64,000 nucleotides of DNA from Ruminococcus sp. AM22-13 (GTDB taxonomy: Bacteria; Bacillota; Clostridia; Lachnospirales; Lachnospiraceae). Position numbers and translations under genes: made by a program. The notes under the pieces were generated by a model that saw nothing but the letters and a program-made list of their open reading frames with translations, did no database searches and was not told the origin of the DNA. The stretch is taken from the NCBI RefSeq assembly GCF_003471165.1, contig NZ_QRIL01000019.1, forward strand, positions 2,898 to 66,897, in the 5' to 3' direction. Positions 44,146 through 51,937 of the stretch are shown here, piece by piece; position 1 is the first letter of the stretch, and every line of letters starts with the position of its first letter.

Positions 44146-44577
44146 ATGATAGCTTTAGGGTGCGACCATGGGGGATATGAATTAAAGCTGGAGATTAAGA
44201 AATATCTGGACGAGAAGGGAATCGAATATAAAGATTATGGATGTGACAGTCTGGCTTCTGTAGATTATCCGGTATATGCAAAGAAGGTTGCGCATGCAAT
44301 TCTTGACGGGGAATGTGAGAAGGGAATCCTGATCTGCGGAACAGGTATTGGAATTTCTATTACAGCAAATAAGATTAAGGGAATCAGAGCTGCTGTCTGT
44401 ACGGACTGTTTTACAGCAGAAGCAACCCGACTTCACAATGATGCCAATATTCTTGCTCTCGGCGGAAGAGTTGTAGGACCTGGTCTGGCAGTAAAAATCG
44501 TAGATACATTCTTAAACACACCATTCTCCAATGATGAGAGACATATCAGAAGAATTAATCAGATAGAGACGGAATAA
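44146..44577 (+). CDS. rpiB: Ribose 5-phosphate isomerase B
   Basis: A 143-aa RpiB that interconverts ribose 5-phosphate and ribulose 5-phosphate. Key stretches: ALGCDHGGYELK (Asp, His), the catalytic Cys within GILICGTGIGISITANKIKG, and HNDANILALGGRVVG. Length is typical. AGGAGG precedes the ATG. Confidence 0.95.
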   Translation: MIALGCDHGGYELKLEIKKYLDEKGIEYKDYGCDSLASVDYPVYAKKVAHAILDGECEKGILICGTGIGISITANKIKGIRAAVCTDCFTAEATRLHNDANILALGGRVVGPGLAVKIVDTFLNTPFSNDERHIRRINQIETE

Positions 44578-44595
44578 ATTTGAAAAAACAATATG

Positions 44596-44651
44596 GCCAG
44601 AGACTCGAAGATAAAGTGGGAATGTTCCCGGCTTTTCGGGCAGTCTCTGGC
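44596..44651 (+). promoter_or_regulatory. Long hairpin between rpiB and the dCMP deaminase gene
   Basis: Ten-base arms GCCAGAGACT and AGTCTCTGGC enclose smaller stems GGGAA/TTCCC and CCCG/CGGG. No T-run follows on the plus strand, so it is more likely a leader or processing structure than a terminator. Confidence 0.55.
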
Positions 44652-44678
44652 TGTCTTTGCAAGTAGGAGGGGTTAACG

Positions 44679-45170
44679 ATGGATAAAAACTGCAAACGTA
44701 CGGATTATTTATCATGGGATGAATATTTTATGGGAGTTGCCATGATGTCAGGAATGCGCTCAAAGGATCCGAATTCTCAGGTGGGAGCCTGTATCGTAAG
44801 TGAGGATAATAAGATTCTGTCTATGGGATATAACGGTTTTCCGAAAGGATGTTCAGATGATGAGTTTCCATGGGCGCGCGAGGGAGACGACCTGCATACA
44901 AAGTATTTTTATGTGACACACAGTGAATTGAACGCGATTCTTAATTACAGAGGCGGAAGCCTTGAAGGAGCGAAACTTTATGTTTCTCTTTTCCCTTGCA
45001 ATGAATGTGCCAAGGCAATTATTCAGGCCGGGATTAAAACGATTGTTTATGACTGCGATAAATATGCGGACACTCCGGCAGTGATCGCGTCCAAGAGAAT
45101 GCTGGATGCAGCGGGAGTTCGTTATTATAAATATAATCGGACAGGGAGAAAGATTACGATAGAAGTGTAA
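44679..45170 (+). CDS. Deoxycytidylate (dCMP) deaminase
   Basis: A 163-aa zinc deaminase that turns dCMP into dUMP, the precursor for dTMP. Active-site motifs THSELNAI (HxE) and FPCNECAKAI (PCxxC); the RSKDPNSQVGACIV and GYNGFPKGCSDDEFPWAR blocks are those of ComEB/dCMP deaminases. TAGGAGG precedes the ATG. Alone between the rpiB hairpin and the proS T-box. Confidence 0.92.
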   Translation: MDKNCKRTDYLSWDEYFMGVAMMSGMRSKDPNSQVGACIVSEDNKILSMGYNGFPKGCSDDEFPWAREGDDLHTKYFYVTHSELNAILNYRGGSLEGAKLYVSLFPCNECAKAIIQAGIKTIVYDCDKYADTPAVIASKRMLDAAGVRYYKYNRTGRKITIEV

Positions 45171-45179
45171 TTTGGCTAT

Positions 45180-45206
45180 GTTATTGAGAAAGGAGTGAAC
45201 AGTAAC
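45180..45206. repeat. Family B solo palindrome (27 bp)
   Basis: Ends GTTATTG and CAGTAAC with AGAAAGGAGTGAA between. GTAATTTGGCT occurs on both sides at close range (ends before 45180 and from 45207), perhaps a duplicated target. It abuts the proS promoter. Confidence 0.75.
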
Positions 45207-45218
45207 GTAATTTGGCTC

Positions 45219-45247
45219 TTGACACGCTCTGTCATTTCGCATAAAAT
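45219..45247 (+). promoter_or_regulatory. Promoter of T-box-proS
   Basis: TTGACA (45219-45224), 17-bp spacer, TAAAAT (45242-45247). Transcription would start near 45254. Confidence 0.85.
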
Positions 45248-45253
45248 AAAACT

Positions 45254-45510
45254 AAATGCGAAATATTTACGGCGATGAAGAGAATAGTACATAAGGAGCA
45301 ATCCCAGAGAGGAATCCATGTGGTGGAAGGATTCTGTGCGCAAGTTATGGAACCGGCCTCGGAGCCCCGTGCAATTGAAGTACGGCGTTTTTTCCTGCGT
45401 TATCGGAAGAAGAGCGAGCAGTGTGCAGGCATTTGGGCACAGTGCTAATTAGGGTGGTACCGCCGAAGCCTTTCGGTCCCTTGTGAGGGATGCTGGGCTT
45501 CTTTTTTTGT
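45254..45510 (+). promoter_or_regulatory. T-box riboswitch (proline) upstream of proS
   Basis: The leader has the T-box signature AGGGTGGTACCGCC (45451-45464). After it comes a terminator stem, GAAGCC... with ...GGGCTTC, and seven T (about 45465-45510). Stem I includes AGTA and AGAGAGG elements and, on the 3' side, GAA followed by CCG, a proline codon and thus the likely specifier. Uncharged tRNA-Pro would pair with the specifier and the T-box bulge to allow read-through into proS. Confidence 0.93.
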
Positions 45511-45635
45511 CCGCATTCCGCCGCGACTATATCCTGTAAAATGGAACAGCAGGAAAATGCGGGGATTTTTCGGAAGTTCCTGTAGCATAAAGTTCCTGAC
45601 AGGATCAACACAATCACATAAAAAGGAGAAAAATC

Positions 45636-47075
45636 ATGGCAAACAACAAGAAACTGGTAGAAGCCATCACATCTATGGAAGACGATTTCGCCCAGTGGTA
45701 TACCGACGTTGTAAAGAAAGCTGAACTGTGCGGATATACCAGCGTTAAAGGCTGCATGGCAATCAAACCTGCAGGATATGCAATCTGGGAGAACATCCAG
45801 CATGAACTGGACAGAAGATTCAAAGAGACAGGTGTACAGAACGTATACATGCCAATCTTTATCCCGGAATCTCTTCTTCAGAAAGAGAAAGATCACGTAG
45901 AAGGATTCGCACCGGAAGTTGCATGGGTAACTCATGGCGGTCTGGATCCGCTTCAGGAGCGTCTGTGCGTACGTCCGACATCTGAGACATTATTCTGTGA
46001 TTTCTATGCAAAAGAAATCCAGTCTCACAGAGATCTGCCAAAAGTATACAATCAGTGGTGTTCAGTAGTAAGATGGGAAAAGACAACACGTCCGTTCCTT
46101 CGTTCACGTGAGTTCTTATGGCAGGAAGGCCATACAGCTCATGCTACAGCTGAAGAAGCAGAAGAACGTACAATTCAGATGTTGAACCTCTATGCAGACT
46201 TCTGTGAAGAAGTACTTGCTATCCCGGTTATCAAGGGACAGAAGACAGAGAAAGAGAAATTCTCCGGTGCAGAGGCTACTTACACAATCGAATCTCTGAT
46301 GCATGATGGAAAAGCTCTTCAGTCCGGTACAAGCCATAACTTTGGTGACGGATTTGCCAGAGCATTCGGCATCCAGTATACAGATAAAGAGAACAAACTT
46401 CAGTATGTACATCAGACATCCTGGGGAATGACAACACGTATGATCGGTGCTATTATCATGGTACATGGTGACAACAGCGGTCTGGTACTGCCTCCGAGAA
46501 TCGCTCCGACACAGGCAGTCATCATTCCAATCCAGCAGAGAAAAGAAGGCGTTCTGGAGAAAGCAGACGAAATGTTTGCAGCATTAAAGGCAGCAGGAGT
46601 CCGTGTAAAAGTAGATGACACAGACAAGAGCCCGGGATTCAAATTTGCAGAGCAGGAAATGCGTGGTATTCCGATCCGTATCGAATGCGGTCCGAAGGAT
46701 ATCGAGAATGGACAGGCTGTGATTTGCCGTCGTGATACAAGAGAGAAATACACAGTTACATTTGAAGAGCTTGTAGAGAAAGTACAGGAGATTCTGGAAA
46801 CAATCCAGAAAGATATGCTGGAGCGCGCCCGTGCACACAGAGATGCTCATACTTATGTCGCTACAAACTACGAAGAATTTAAAGATACAATTGTCAACAA
46901 ACCAGGCTTCGTAAAAGCTATGTGGTGCGGTGACCGTGCATGTGAAGACAAGATCAAAGAGGATGTTCAGGCTACATCCAGATGTATGCCATTTGAACAG
47001 GAACATTTAAGCGATGTCTGCGTATGCTGCGGAAAACCGGCTAAGAAGATGGTTTACTGGGGCAGAGCATACTAA
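45636..47075 (+). CDS. proS: Prolyl-tRNA synthetase (short, archaeal/eukaryal-like type)
   Basis: A 479-aa class II synthetase that charges tRNA-Pro. The sequence is of the type without the bacterial editing insert: [24 protein letters not shown] (motif 2 region), [20 protein letters not shown] and [17 protein letters not shown] (motif 3). The C-terminal zinc-like domain has [14 protein letters not shown] and [19 protein letters not shown], the usual Tyr end. AAAAGGAG precedes the ATG. Expression is controlled by the T-box upstream. Confidence 0.97.
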   Translation: MANNKKLVEAITSMEDDFAQWYTDVVKKAELCGYTSVKGCMAIKPAGYAIWENIQHELDRRFKETGVQNVYMPIFIPESLLQKEKDHVEGFAPEVAWVTHGGLDPLQERLCVRPTSETLFCDFYAKEIQSHRDLPKVYNQWCSVVRWEKTTRPFLRSREFLWQEGHTAHATAEEAEERTIQMLNLYADFCEEVLAIPVIKGQKTEKEKFSGAEATYTIESLMHDGKALQSGTSHNFGDGFARAFGIQYTDKENKLQYVHQTSWGMTTRMIGAIIMVHGDNSGLVLPPRIAPTQAVIIPIQQRKEGVLEKADEMFAALKAAGVRVKVDDTDKSPGFKFAEQEMRGIPIRIECGPKDIENGQAVICRRDTREKYTVTFEELVEKVQEILETIQKDMLERARAHRDAHTYVATNYEEFKDTIVNKPGFVKAMWCGDRACEDKIKEDVQATSRCMPFEQEHLSDVCVCCGKPAKKMVYWGRAY

Positions 47076-47123
47076 TTAGAAAGTGACAGATCAGGGAATG
47101 ACATTTGTCTGATTTGCTTATGG

Positions 47124-47160
47124 AAACCGGCAACAGAAAAATCTGAGTGCCGGTTTTGTA
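47124..47160 (+). terminator. Terminator of proS
   Basis: Nine-base arms AAACCGGCA and TGCCGGTTT around a 15-base loop, followed by TTGTA; T-run modest. Confidence 0.7.
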
Positions 47161-47188
47161 GCAAAATAAAAAAGATAAGGATGGTCAT

Positions 47189-48511
47189 ATGATTCTAGAA
47201 ATACCAAAAAACGCGGAAACAATTTTGCACATACTTGAAAATGCAGGATATGAGGCTTATGTGGTAGGTGGCTGTGTTCGTGATTCTATTCTGGGCCGCA
47301 ACCCGGATGACTGGGATATCACTACATCTGCGAAGCCGGAACAGGTAAAAGCCCTGTTTCACAGAACGGTAGACACCGGTCTGCAGCATGGAACGGTGAC
47401 TGTCCTCATGGAGAAAGAGAGCTATGAGGTTACTACTTACCGTGTAGATGGTGAGTATGAGGATGGGAGACATCCGAAGGAGGTAACCTTCACAGCCAGT
47501 CTTGAGGAAGATCTGAAACGCCGGGATTTCACGATTAATGCCATGGCATATAATCCGTCAAGAGGTCTGGTGGATCTTTTTGAAGGAATGGAAGATATCG
47601 ACAAAAATATCATTCGCTGCGTGGGAGATCCGCTGGAGCGTTTTACAGAAGATGCACTTCGTATTATGCGTGCAGTCCGTTTCAGTGCACAGCTGGGATT
47701 TACTATTGAAGAGGAAACCCGCAAAGCGTTAAAGGTTCTTGCGCCGAATTTAAAGCATGTCAGTGCGGAGCGAATTCAGGTGGAACTGGTGAAACTTCTT
47801 ATGTCACCTCATCCGGATTATCTCAGAGTAGCTTATGAAGCAGGAATCACAGCAGAGTTTCTGCCGGAATTTGATGCCTGCATGGAAACACCACAGAATA
47901 CCCCTCATCACTGTTATACGGTGGGGGAGCACATCCTGCACAGTCTCTGCTATGTGCGCGCAGACAGAGTTCTTCGTATTACGATGCTGCTTCACGATAT
48001 CGGTAAACCCGTTGTGCGAAAAACAGATGAGAATGGAAGAGACCATTTCAAAACGCATGGAAGTGCAGGTGAAAAGATGGCGGGGCAGATTCTTCGTCGC
48101 CTGAAATTCGACAATGACACGATACGCAAGGTGACCCGTCTGGTGAAATGGCATGATGACAGACCGGAAGGGACGACGAAGTCGGTACGCCGCGCAGTAA
48201 ACCGCATTGGAGAGGATCTTTTTCCATATTATCTGGAAGTGCAGCAGGCGGATATGCGGGCGCAGAGCGACTACAAATGCGTTGAAAAGCAGGAGCGCCT
48301 GGATAAAGTGAAAGAAGCTTACGAAATTATTCTGAAAGAGCATCAGTGCGTATCGTTAAAGACACTTGCTGTCACAGGCAAAGACCTGATTGAAGCCGGA
48401 TATAAGCCGGGACGGGAAATCGGAGAGACACTGAATCGTCTTTTGGAAGAAGTTCTTGCAGCACCGGAGAAGAATCAGAAAGAAATATTGCTAAGTATGT
48501 TAGAAAAGTAA
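47189..48511 (+). CDS. cca: CCA-adding tRNA nucleotidyltransferase with HD domain
   Basis: A 440-aa enzyme that adds or repairs the 3' CCA of tRNAs; needed here since the tRNA genes seen do not encode CCA. Nucleotidyltransferase head: VVGGCVRDSILGR and the catalytic pair in DDWDI (D41, D43); RRDFTINAMAYN and the EDALRIMRAVRFSAQLGF block. An HD phosphohydrolase domain follows (HCYTVGEHILHSL, MLLHDIGKP), as in many Firmicute proteins. AAGATAAGGATGG precedes the ATG. Confidence 0.96.
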   Translation: MILEIPKNAETILHILENAGYEAYVVGGCVRDSILGRNPDDWDITTSAKPEQVKALFHRTVDTGLQHGTVTVLMEKESYEVTTYRVDGEYEDGRHPKEVTFTASLEEDLKRRDFTINAMAYNPSRGLVDLFEGMEDIDKNIIRCVGDPLERFTEDALRIMRAVRFSAQLGFTIEEETRKALKVLAPNLKHVSAERIQVELVKLLMSPHPDYLRVAYEAGITAEFLPEFDACMETPQNTPHHCYTVGEHILHSLCYVRADRVLRITMLLHDIGKPVVRKTDENGRDHFKTHGSAGEKMAGQILRRLKFDNDTIRKVTRLVKWHDDRPEGTTKSVRRAVNRIGEDLFPYYLEVQQADMRAQSDYKCVEKQERLDKVKEAYEIILKEHQCVSLKTLAVTGKDLIEAGYKPGREIGETLNRLLEEVLAAPEKNQKEILLSMLEK

Positions 48512-48542
48512 ATAGCTGCAAAGTCTATGCATGGCAAAATAC

Positions 48543-48569
48543 GTTACTGGATACGAAGTGAACGGTAAC
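48543..48569. repeat. Family B solo palindrome (27 bp)
   Basis: Ends GTTACTG and CGGTAAC with GATACGAAGTGAA between them. It lies in the short gap after cca, 25 bases before the next terminator. Confidence 0.75.
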
Positions 48570-48593
48570 AACAGGACGGACAACAACAGTATT

Positions 48594-48627
48594 AAAAATC
48601 CGAGGGTATATCCCCCGGATTTTTTTC
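48594..48627 (+). terminator. Terminator downstream of cca
   Basis: Arms AAAATCCGAGGG and CCCCCGGATTTT around TATAT, then a T-run. Confidence 0.85.
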
Positions 48628-48661
48628 ATATGTATAGAAAGTATTAAGATAAGAGGGGGAT

Positions 48662-49666
48662 ATGTCATTGTATGATTACGGACTTAGCACTCTGGCTCAA
48701 TATGAGCTGACAGCAGACCGTTCTGCAAGGACAAGGGGGGCTTTGCTTTGCTATACAGCGCAGGGACTTTTAATTTTGAGGGAATTTCGTGGCTCTGAAA
48801 AGAAGCTGGAAAAACAACAGGAACTTTTGCTCCATCTTCAGAAAAATGGTATAAATACAGATTATTTTTTACAGAATACACAGGAAAGTCTGATCAGCAA
48901 AGATAAGGATGAACAAAGATTTACACTTCAGCACTGGTATGAAGGGAGAGAGTGTGATACTAAATCCCGGGAGGATATCTTAAAAAGTGTTCGGACGCTG
49001 GCAAGGTTACATATTTTAATGAAAATGGAACCTGTGGAGGAATACAGGGAAAAGTCCCTGAAAGATGTGTATCTCCGACATAATCAGGAACTTCGCAAAA
49101 TCCGCAAATTTATACGAAAAAAAGGGGCATCCTGTGTATTTGAAAAAGACTATCTGGCCAGCGTGGAGCGTTTTTTACAGAGAGCGCAGTATGCAGTAGA
49201 ACTCTTAGAAGAGATAGGGTATGAAAATCTCAGGGAAAAAGCCTGGAAGGAAGGTCAGGTCTGTCATGGGGAATATAATCAGCACAATATTTTAATATTG
49301 AAAAGTGATACAGACAAAACTGCGGTGACGAATTTCGGACATTGGAGCTTTGATATTCAGATGTCAGATTTGTATTGCTTTATGAGAAAAATCCTCGAAA
49401 AATACAACTGGGACCTGAAGCTTGCGAGGGAAATGCTCCGGGAATATCATAAAATCCGTCCGATATCGCCTCAAGAGTGGCAATACTTAAGAGTTCGTTT
49501 CACATATCCGGAAAAATACTGGAAGCTTGCCAATTATTATTATTCACACAAGAAGGTATGGATCTCTGAGAAAAATGTGGAAAAGCTTCAGAATCTCATC
49601 AGACAAAGAGAAAAATGGGAAAATTTCGGATATGAATGTTTTCAGGATTATCCGGGTGATTTTTAG
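48662..49666 (+). CDS. CotS-like spore coat protein, kinase-like fold
   Basis: A 334-aa protein of the CotS family, which has an aminoglycoside phosphotransferase-like fold and is deposited in the spore coat. The catalytic-loop-like stretch is CHGEYNQHNILI (HGE..N) and the metal-loop-like one FGHWSFDIQMSDLYCFMRKI; the usual Asp of HGDxxxxN is Glu. Charged helices fill the C-terminus. The start near AAGAGGGGGAT is ATG at 48662. It precedes the HU gene. The coat role is by family. Confidence 0.85.
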   Translation: MSLYDYGLSTLAQYELTADRSARTRGALLCYTAQGLLILREFRGSEKKLEKQQELLLHLQKNGINTDYFLQNTQESLISKDKDEQRFTLQHWYEGRECDTKSREDILKSVRTLARLHILMKMEPVEEYREKSLKDVYLRHNQELRKIRKFIRKKGASCVFEKDYLASVERFLQRAQYAVELLEEIGYENLREKAWKEGQVCHGEYNQHNILILKSDTDKTAVTNFGHWSFDIQMSDLYCFMRKILEKYNWDLKLAREMLREYHKIRPISPQEWQYLRVRFTYPEKYWKLANYYYSHKKVWISEKNVEKLQNLIRQREKWENFGYECFQDYPGDF

Positions 49667-49734
49667 AGATTGATAAATGTACCAAAAACTGCGTTTTGAG
49701 GGTGTGCAGAATCGCCCGAATCTTTTGAAAAACC

Positions 49735-49763
49735 TTGACAATATAGGCAAAAAGGTATATATA
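49735..49763 (+). promoter_or_regulatory. Promoter of the HU gene
   Basis: Consensus TTGACA (49735-49740), 17-bp spacer, TATATA (49758-49763). Confidence 0.85.
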
Positions 49764-49835
49764 TAGAAGATAGAGCTCTGTCGCTTTTGGCAGATGCCAC
49801 CAAACAAGAAAGAGATCATTAGAGGAGGAAACACC

Positions 49836-50114
49836 ATGAATAAAACAGAATTAGTAGCAGCTATGGCGAAAGAGACAAACTTATCCAAGAAGGACGTAGA
49901 AGATGTTCTGAAATCTTTCGTTGATGTCGTTTCTAAAGAACTGAAAAATGGCGGAAAAATCCAATTAGTTGGATTTGGTACATTTGAAGTAAGTGAAAGA
50001 GCTGCTAGAGAGGGAAGAAATCCTCAGACTGGTGAAACAATGAAGATCGAAGCTTCTAAGGCACCGAAATTCAAAGCTGGAAAAGCTTTAAAAGATATGG
50101 TTAACGGTAAATAA
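49836..50114 (+). CDS. hup: DNA-binding protein HU
   Basis: A 92-aa HU protein that bends and compacts DNA as a dimer. MNKTELVAAMAKETNLSKKD at the start, GGKIQLVGFGTFEVSERAAR in the middle and the DNA-binding arm REGRNPQTGETMKI. AGAGGAGG lies seven bases before the ATG at 49836; the upstream in-frame ATG at 49794 lacks a site. It starts the conserved HU-rqcP-yabP-yabQ-divIC-spoIIE-tilS-hpt-ftsH block. Confidence 0.98.
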   Translation: MNKTELVAAMAKETNLSKKDVEDVLKSFVDVVSKELKNGGKIQLVGFGTFEVSERAAREGRNPQTGETMKIEASKAPKFKAGKALKDMVNGK

Positions 50115-50128
50115 TTAAAGCGATAACC

Positions 50129-50155
50129 AGGGGGGACGAAAGTTCCCCCTTTTTG
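50129..50155 (+). terminator. Terminator of the HU gene
   Basis: Nine-base arms AGGGGGGAC and GTTCCCCCT (one G-T pair) with a GAAA tetraloop and TTTT. Confidence 0.92.
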
Positions 50156-50258
50156 TTACTTACAGATATGATGTCAGGATGAAAAGTCTTAACATGCAAG
50201 CACGAACGACTTTATGACCTTGATATCAGATTATAAAGAATATAGGAGAGAAGAGCAT

Positions 50259-50498
50259 ATGCGATTAGACAAATATCTGAAAGTTTCACGTCTGATCAAA
50301 CGCCGTACAGTGGCAAACGAAGCCTGCGACGCGGGAAGAGTCCTGGTAAATGATAAACCAGCCAAAGCCTCTGTACAGGTAAAGACAGGAGATACCATCG
50401 AAATTCAGTTCGGAAGCAAGAATGTAAAAGTGGAAGTTCTGGATGTGAAAGAAACTGTGAAAAAAGAAGACGTAGAGAGTATGTATAAATATCTTTAA
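50259..50498 (+). CDS. rqcP: S4-domain RNA-binding protein RqcP (YabO)
   Basis: A 79-aa S4-domain protein: MRLDKYLKVSRLIKRRTVAN and AGRVLVNDKPAKASVQVKTGD. Family knowledge: RqcP (YabO, related to Hsp15) binds stalled 50S subunits and helps RqcH add alanine tails. TAGGAGAGAAGAGC precedes the ATG at 50259; the in-frame start at 50214 is not supported. Position beside yabP/yabQ equals that in B. subtilis. Confidence 0.95.
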   Translation: MRLDKYLKVSRLIKRRTVANEACDAGRVLVNDKPAKASVQVKTGDTIEIQFGSKNVKVEVLDVKETVKKEDVESMYKYL

Positions 50499-50707
50499 CA
50501 GTCTGAAAATATAAAAACTGCCAATCTGATTATGAGTATTTGTTTACGTTATTGAATAGTAATAGTACAGACAGATGTTGCAGATATAAAAAAGTAATAG
50601 ATTGTTGTCTATTTTATAGTTTACGAACATAAACTATTGATAAGTGATATGTCAGAAGTTCATAGTCTCCGGACAAGAGGACGGGAGGCGGTGAACAGGA
50701 GGCGGCG

Positions 50708-50989
50708 ATGGAAGATAAGAAAATACTTTCACCTCACAGCCTGATGCTGGAGAACCGTCAGGGTGGCAGAATTACCGGAGTAAAGGATGTCAAATCCTTT
50801 GATGAAAAAGAAATCCTGCTTTTTACACAGGCAGGTAAACTTGTAATAAAGGGAGAACAGCTTCATGTGAAGCAGCTTGATCTGGAAAAAGGAGAAGTAG
50901 ATCTGGAAGGAAAAGTGGACAGTCTTACCTATCTGTCAAAGAATACAGATAACAGGGAGGAATCTTTTCTCAAAAGGATGTTTCGGTAA
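50708..50989 (+). CDS. yabP: Sporulation protein YabP
   Basis: A 93-aa YabP-family protein, needed in some bacilli for spore formation and made in the mother cell. Typical stretch: HSLMLENRQGGRITGVKDV and LFTQAGKLVIKGEQLHVKQL. AGGAGGCGGCG precedes the ATG. The 210-base gap upstream contains an ATAGTTTA/TAAACTAT palindrome at 50616-50637; a sigma-E promoter was expected but not clearly seen. yabQ follows by three bases. Confidence 0.93.
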   Translation: MEDKKILSPHSLMLENRQGGRITGVKDVKSFDEKEILLFTQAGKLVIKGEQLHVKQLDLEKGEVDLEGKVDSLTYLSKNTDNREESFLKRMFR

Positions 50990-50992
50990 AAG

Positions 50993-51451
50993 ATGAGTAC
51001 ATTTATTCATCATGAATTACTTTTACTGGTTCAGACAATAGCTGCGGGAGCGGTTCTCCTTTTGTGTTATGATCTTCTGATCGCAATTCGAAATGTCTTT
51101 GTACATTCAGACAAGGCTGCCGGGGCGGAAGATCTGCTGTACTGGCTTTGCTGCGCATTCTTTGTTTTTTCGGAGATTTACAGAACAAATGAGGGAATCC
51201 TGCGTTTATTTATGGTTTTGGGATTTTTGTTGGGAGCATATGCCTGTCATAAAACAATCGGAGACATTTTTGTAAAATGTTGTACTAAAATCCTGGAGAT
51301 TCCTGTAATAATTATTAAATTTTTGATAAAATGGTTGCTATTTCCGGTCAAAAGATGTAAACTTCTGTGGTATAAAGCGTATAATTGTGCTATAAAAGGA
51401 AGGCTGGCAAATTGGGTAATTCTAAGAAAAGAAAGAAAAAGAGAAAAGTAA
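50993..51451 (+). CDS. yabQ: Spore cortex biosynthesis protein YabQ
   Basis: A 152-aa membrane protein with four helices (ELLLLVQTIAAGAVLLLCYD, AEDLLYWLCCAFFVFSEIY, and two later). YabQ is required for cortex formation and sits in the outer forespore membrane. The basic end RKERKREK is cytoplasmic. It overlaps the 5' end of divIC by 40 bases. Confidence 0.92.
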   Translation: MSTFIHHELLLLVQTIAAGAVLLLCYDLLIAIRNVFVHSDKAAGAEDLLYWLCCAFFVFSEIYRTNEGILRLFMVLGFLLGAYACHKTIGDIFVKCCTKILEIPVIIIKFLIKWLLFPVKRCKLLWYKAYNCAIKGRLANWVILRKERKREK

Positions 51452-51726
51452 GGTATAACTCTCTTGGAATGCTTGCGATTGCGCTGGTTGTTTTAGTCCT
51501 TCTGGGAGGACTTATGCTAGAAAGTAATGACCTTCAGGAACGCCTCACAGGATATGATGCTAAGGCCGCCATTCTTCAGCAGCAGATTGAAGATGAGCAG
51601 AACCGTACAGAAGAGATTGATAAATTAAAGAAATATATGGAGACAGACGAATATACAGAGGAAGTCGCCAGAGAGAAGCTGGGACTTGTGAAAGATAATG
51701 AGACTGTTTTCAAGAAACAACAATAA
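51412..51726 (+). CDS. divIC: Septum formation initiator DivIC/FtsB
   Basis: A 104-aa bitopic division protein: basic cytoplasmic start (GNSKKRKKKRKVRYNSLG), one membrane helix (about 19-39), then a coiled coil (LQERLTGYDAKAAILQQQIE) and the conserved YTEEVAREKLGLVKDNETVF end. No ATG exists; TTG at 51412 has AAGGAAGG eight bases upstream and is preferred over TTG at 51385. Translation begins inside yabQ. DivIC works with FtsL and DivIB at the septum. Confidence 0.9.
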   Translation: MGNSKKRKKKRKVRYNSLGMLAIALVVLVLLGGLMLESNDLQERLTGYDAKAAILQQQIEDEQNRTEEIDKLKKYMETDEYTEEVAREKLGLVKDNETVFKKQQ

Positions 51727-51752
51727 TAAGTTAGTTACCTAAGCGGTAATTA

Positions 51753-51818
51753 TGTCGAAAACTTTTGAGAAATTTTCGCCTGGGTTTGACAGATATTTCG
51801 AACCCTTTTTCATATAAT
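51753..51818 (+). promoter_or_regulatory. spoIIE promoter, Spo0A-type with 21-bp spacer
   Basis: TTGACA (51786-51791) and TATAAT (51813-51818) are 21 bp apart, too far for ordinary sigma-A use. TGTCGAA, an exact 0A-box core, lies at 51753-51759, and TTCGAAC (51797-51803), near-0A in reverse, lies in the spacer. In B. subtilis spoIIE has just this layout and is activated by phosphorylated Spo0A. Confidence 0.8.
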
Positions 51819-51875
51819 ATTCCTCTGACAGGAAGTATAAAGATTGCTGTTTACTGGCAGTATTACGCGAAGCGT

Positions 51876-51902
51876 GTTATTGTGAATGAAGTGGACGGTA
51901 AC
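51876..51902. repeat. Family B solo palindrome (27 bp)
   Basis: Ends GTTATTG and CGGTAAC with TGAATGAAGTGGA between. It lies in the spoIIE leader, about 35 bases before the start codon. Confidence 0.75.
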
Positions 51903-51937
51903 GGGTAAGGGGAACATATGGGGGAGGGAAGAAGAAT

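Noticed and set aside
50499..50707. Sigma-E promoter for yabP
   Set aside because: A CATAGTCT-like -10 exists near 50658, but no -35 at the right distance was found, so no call is made.
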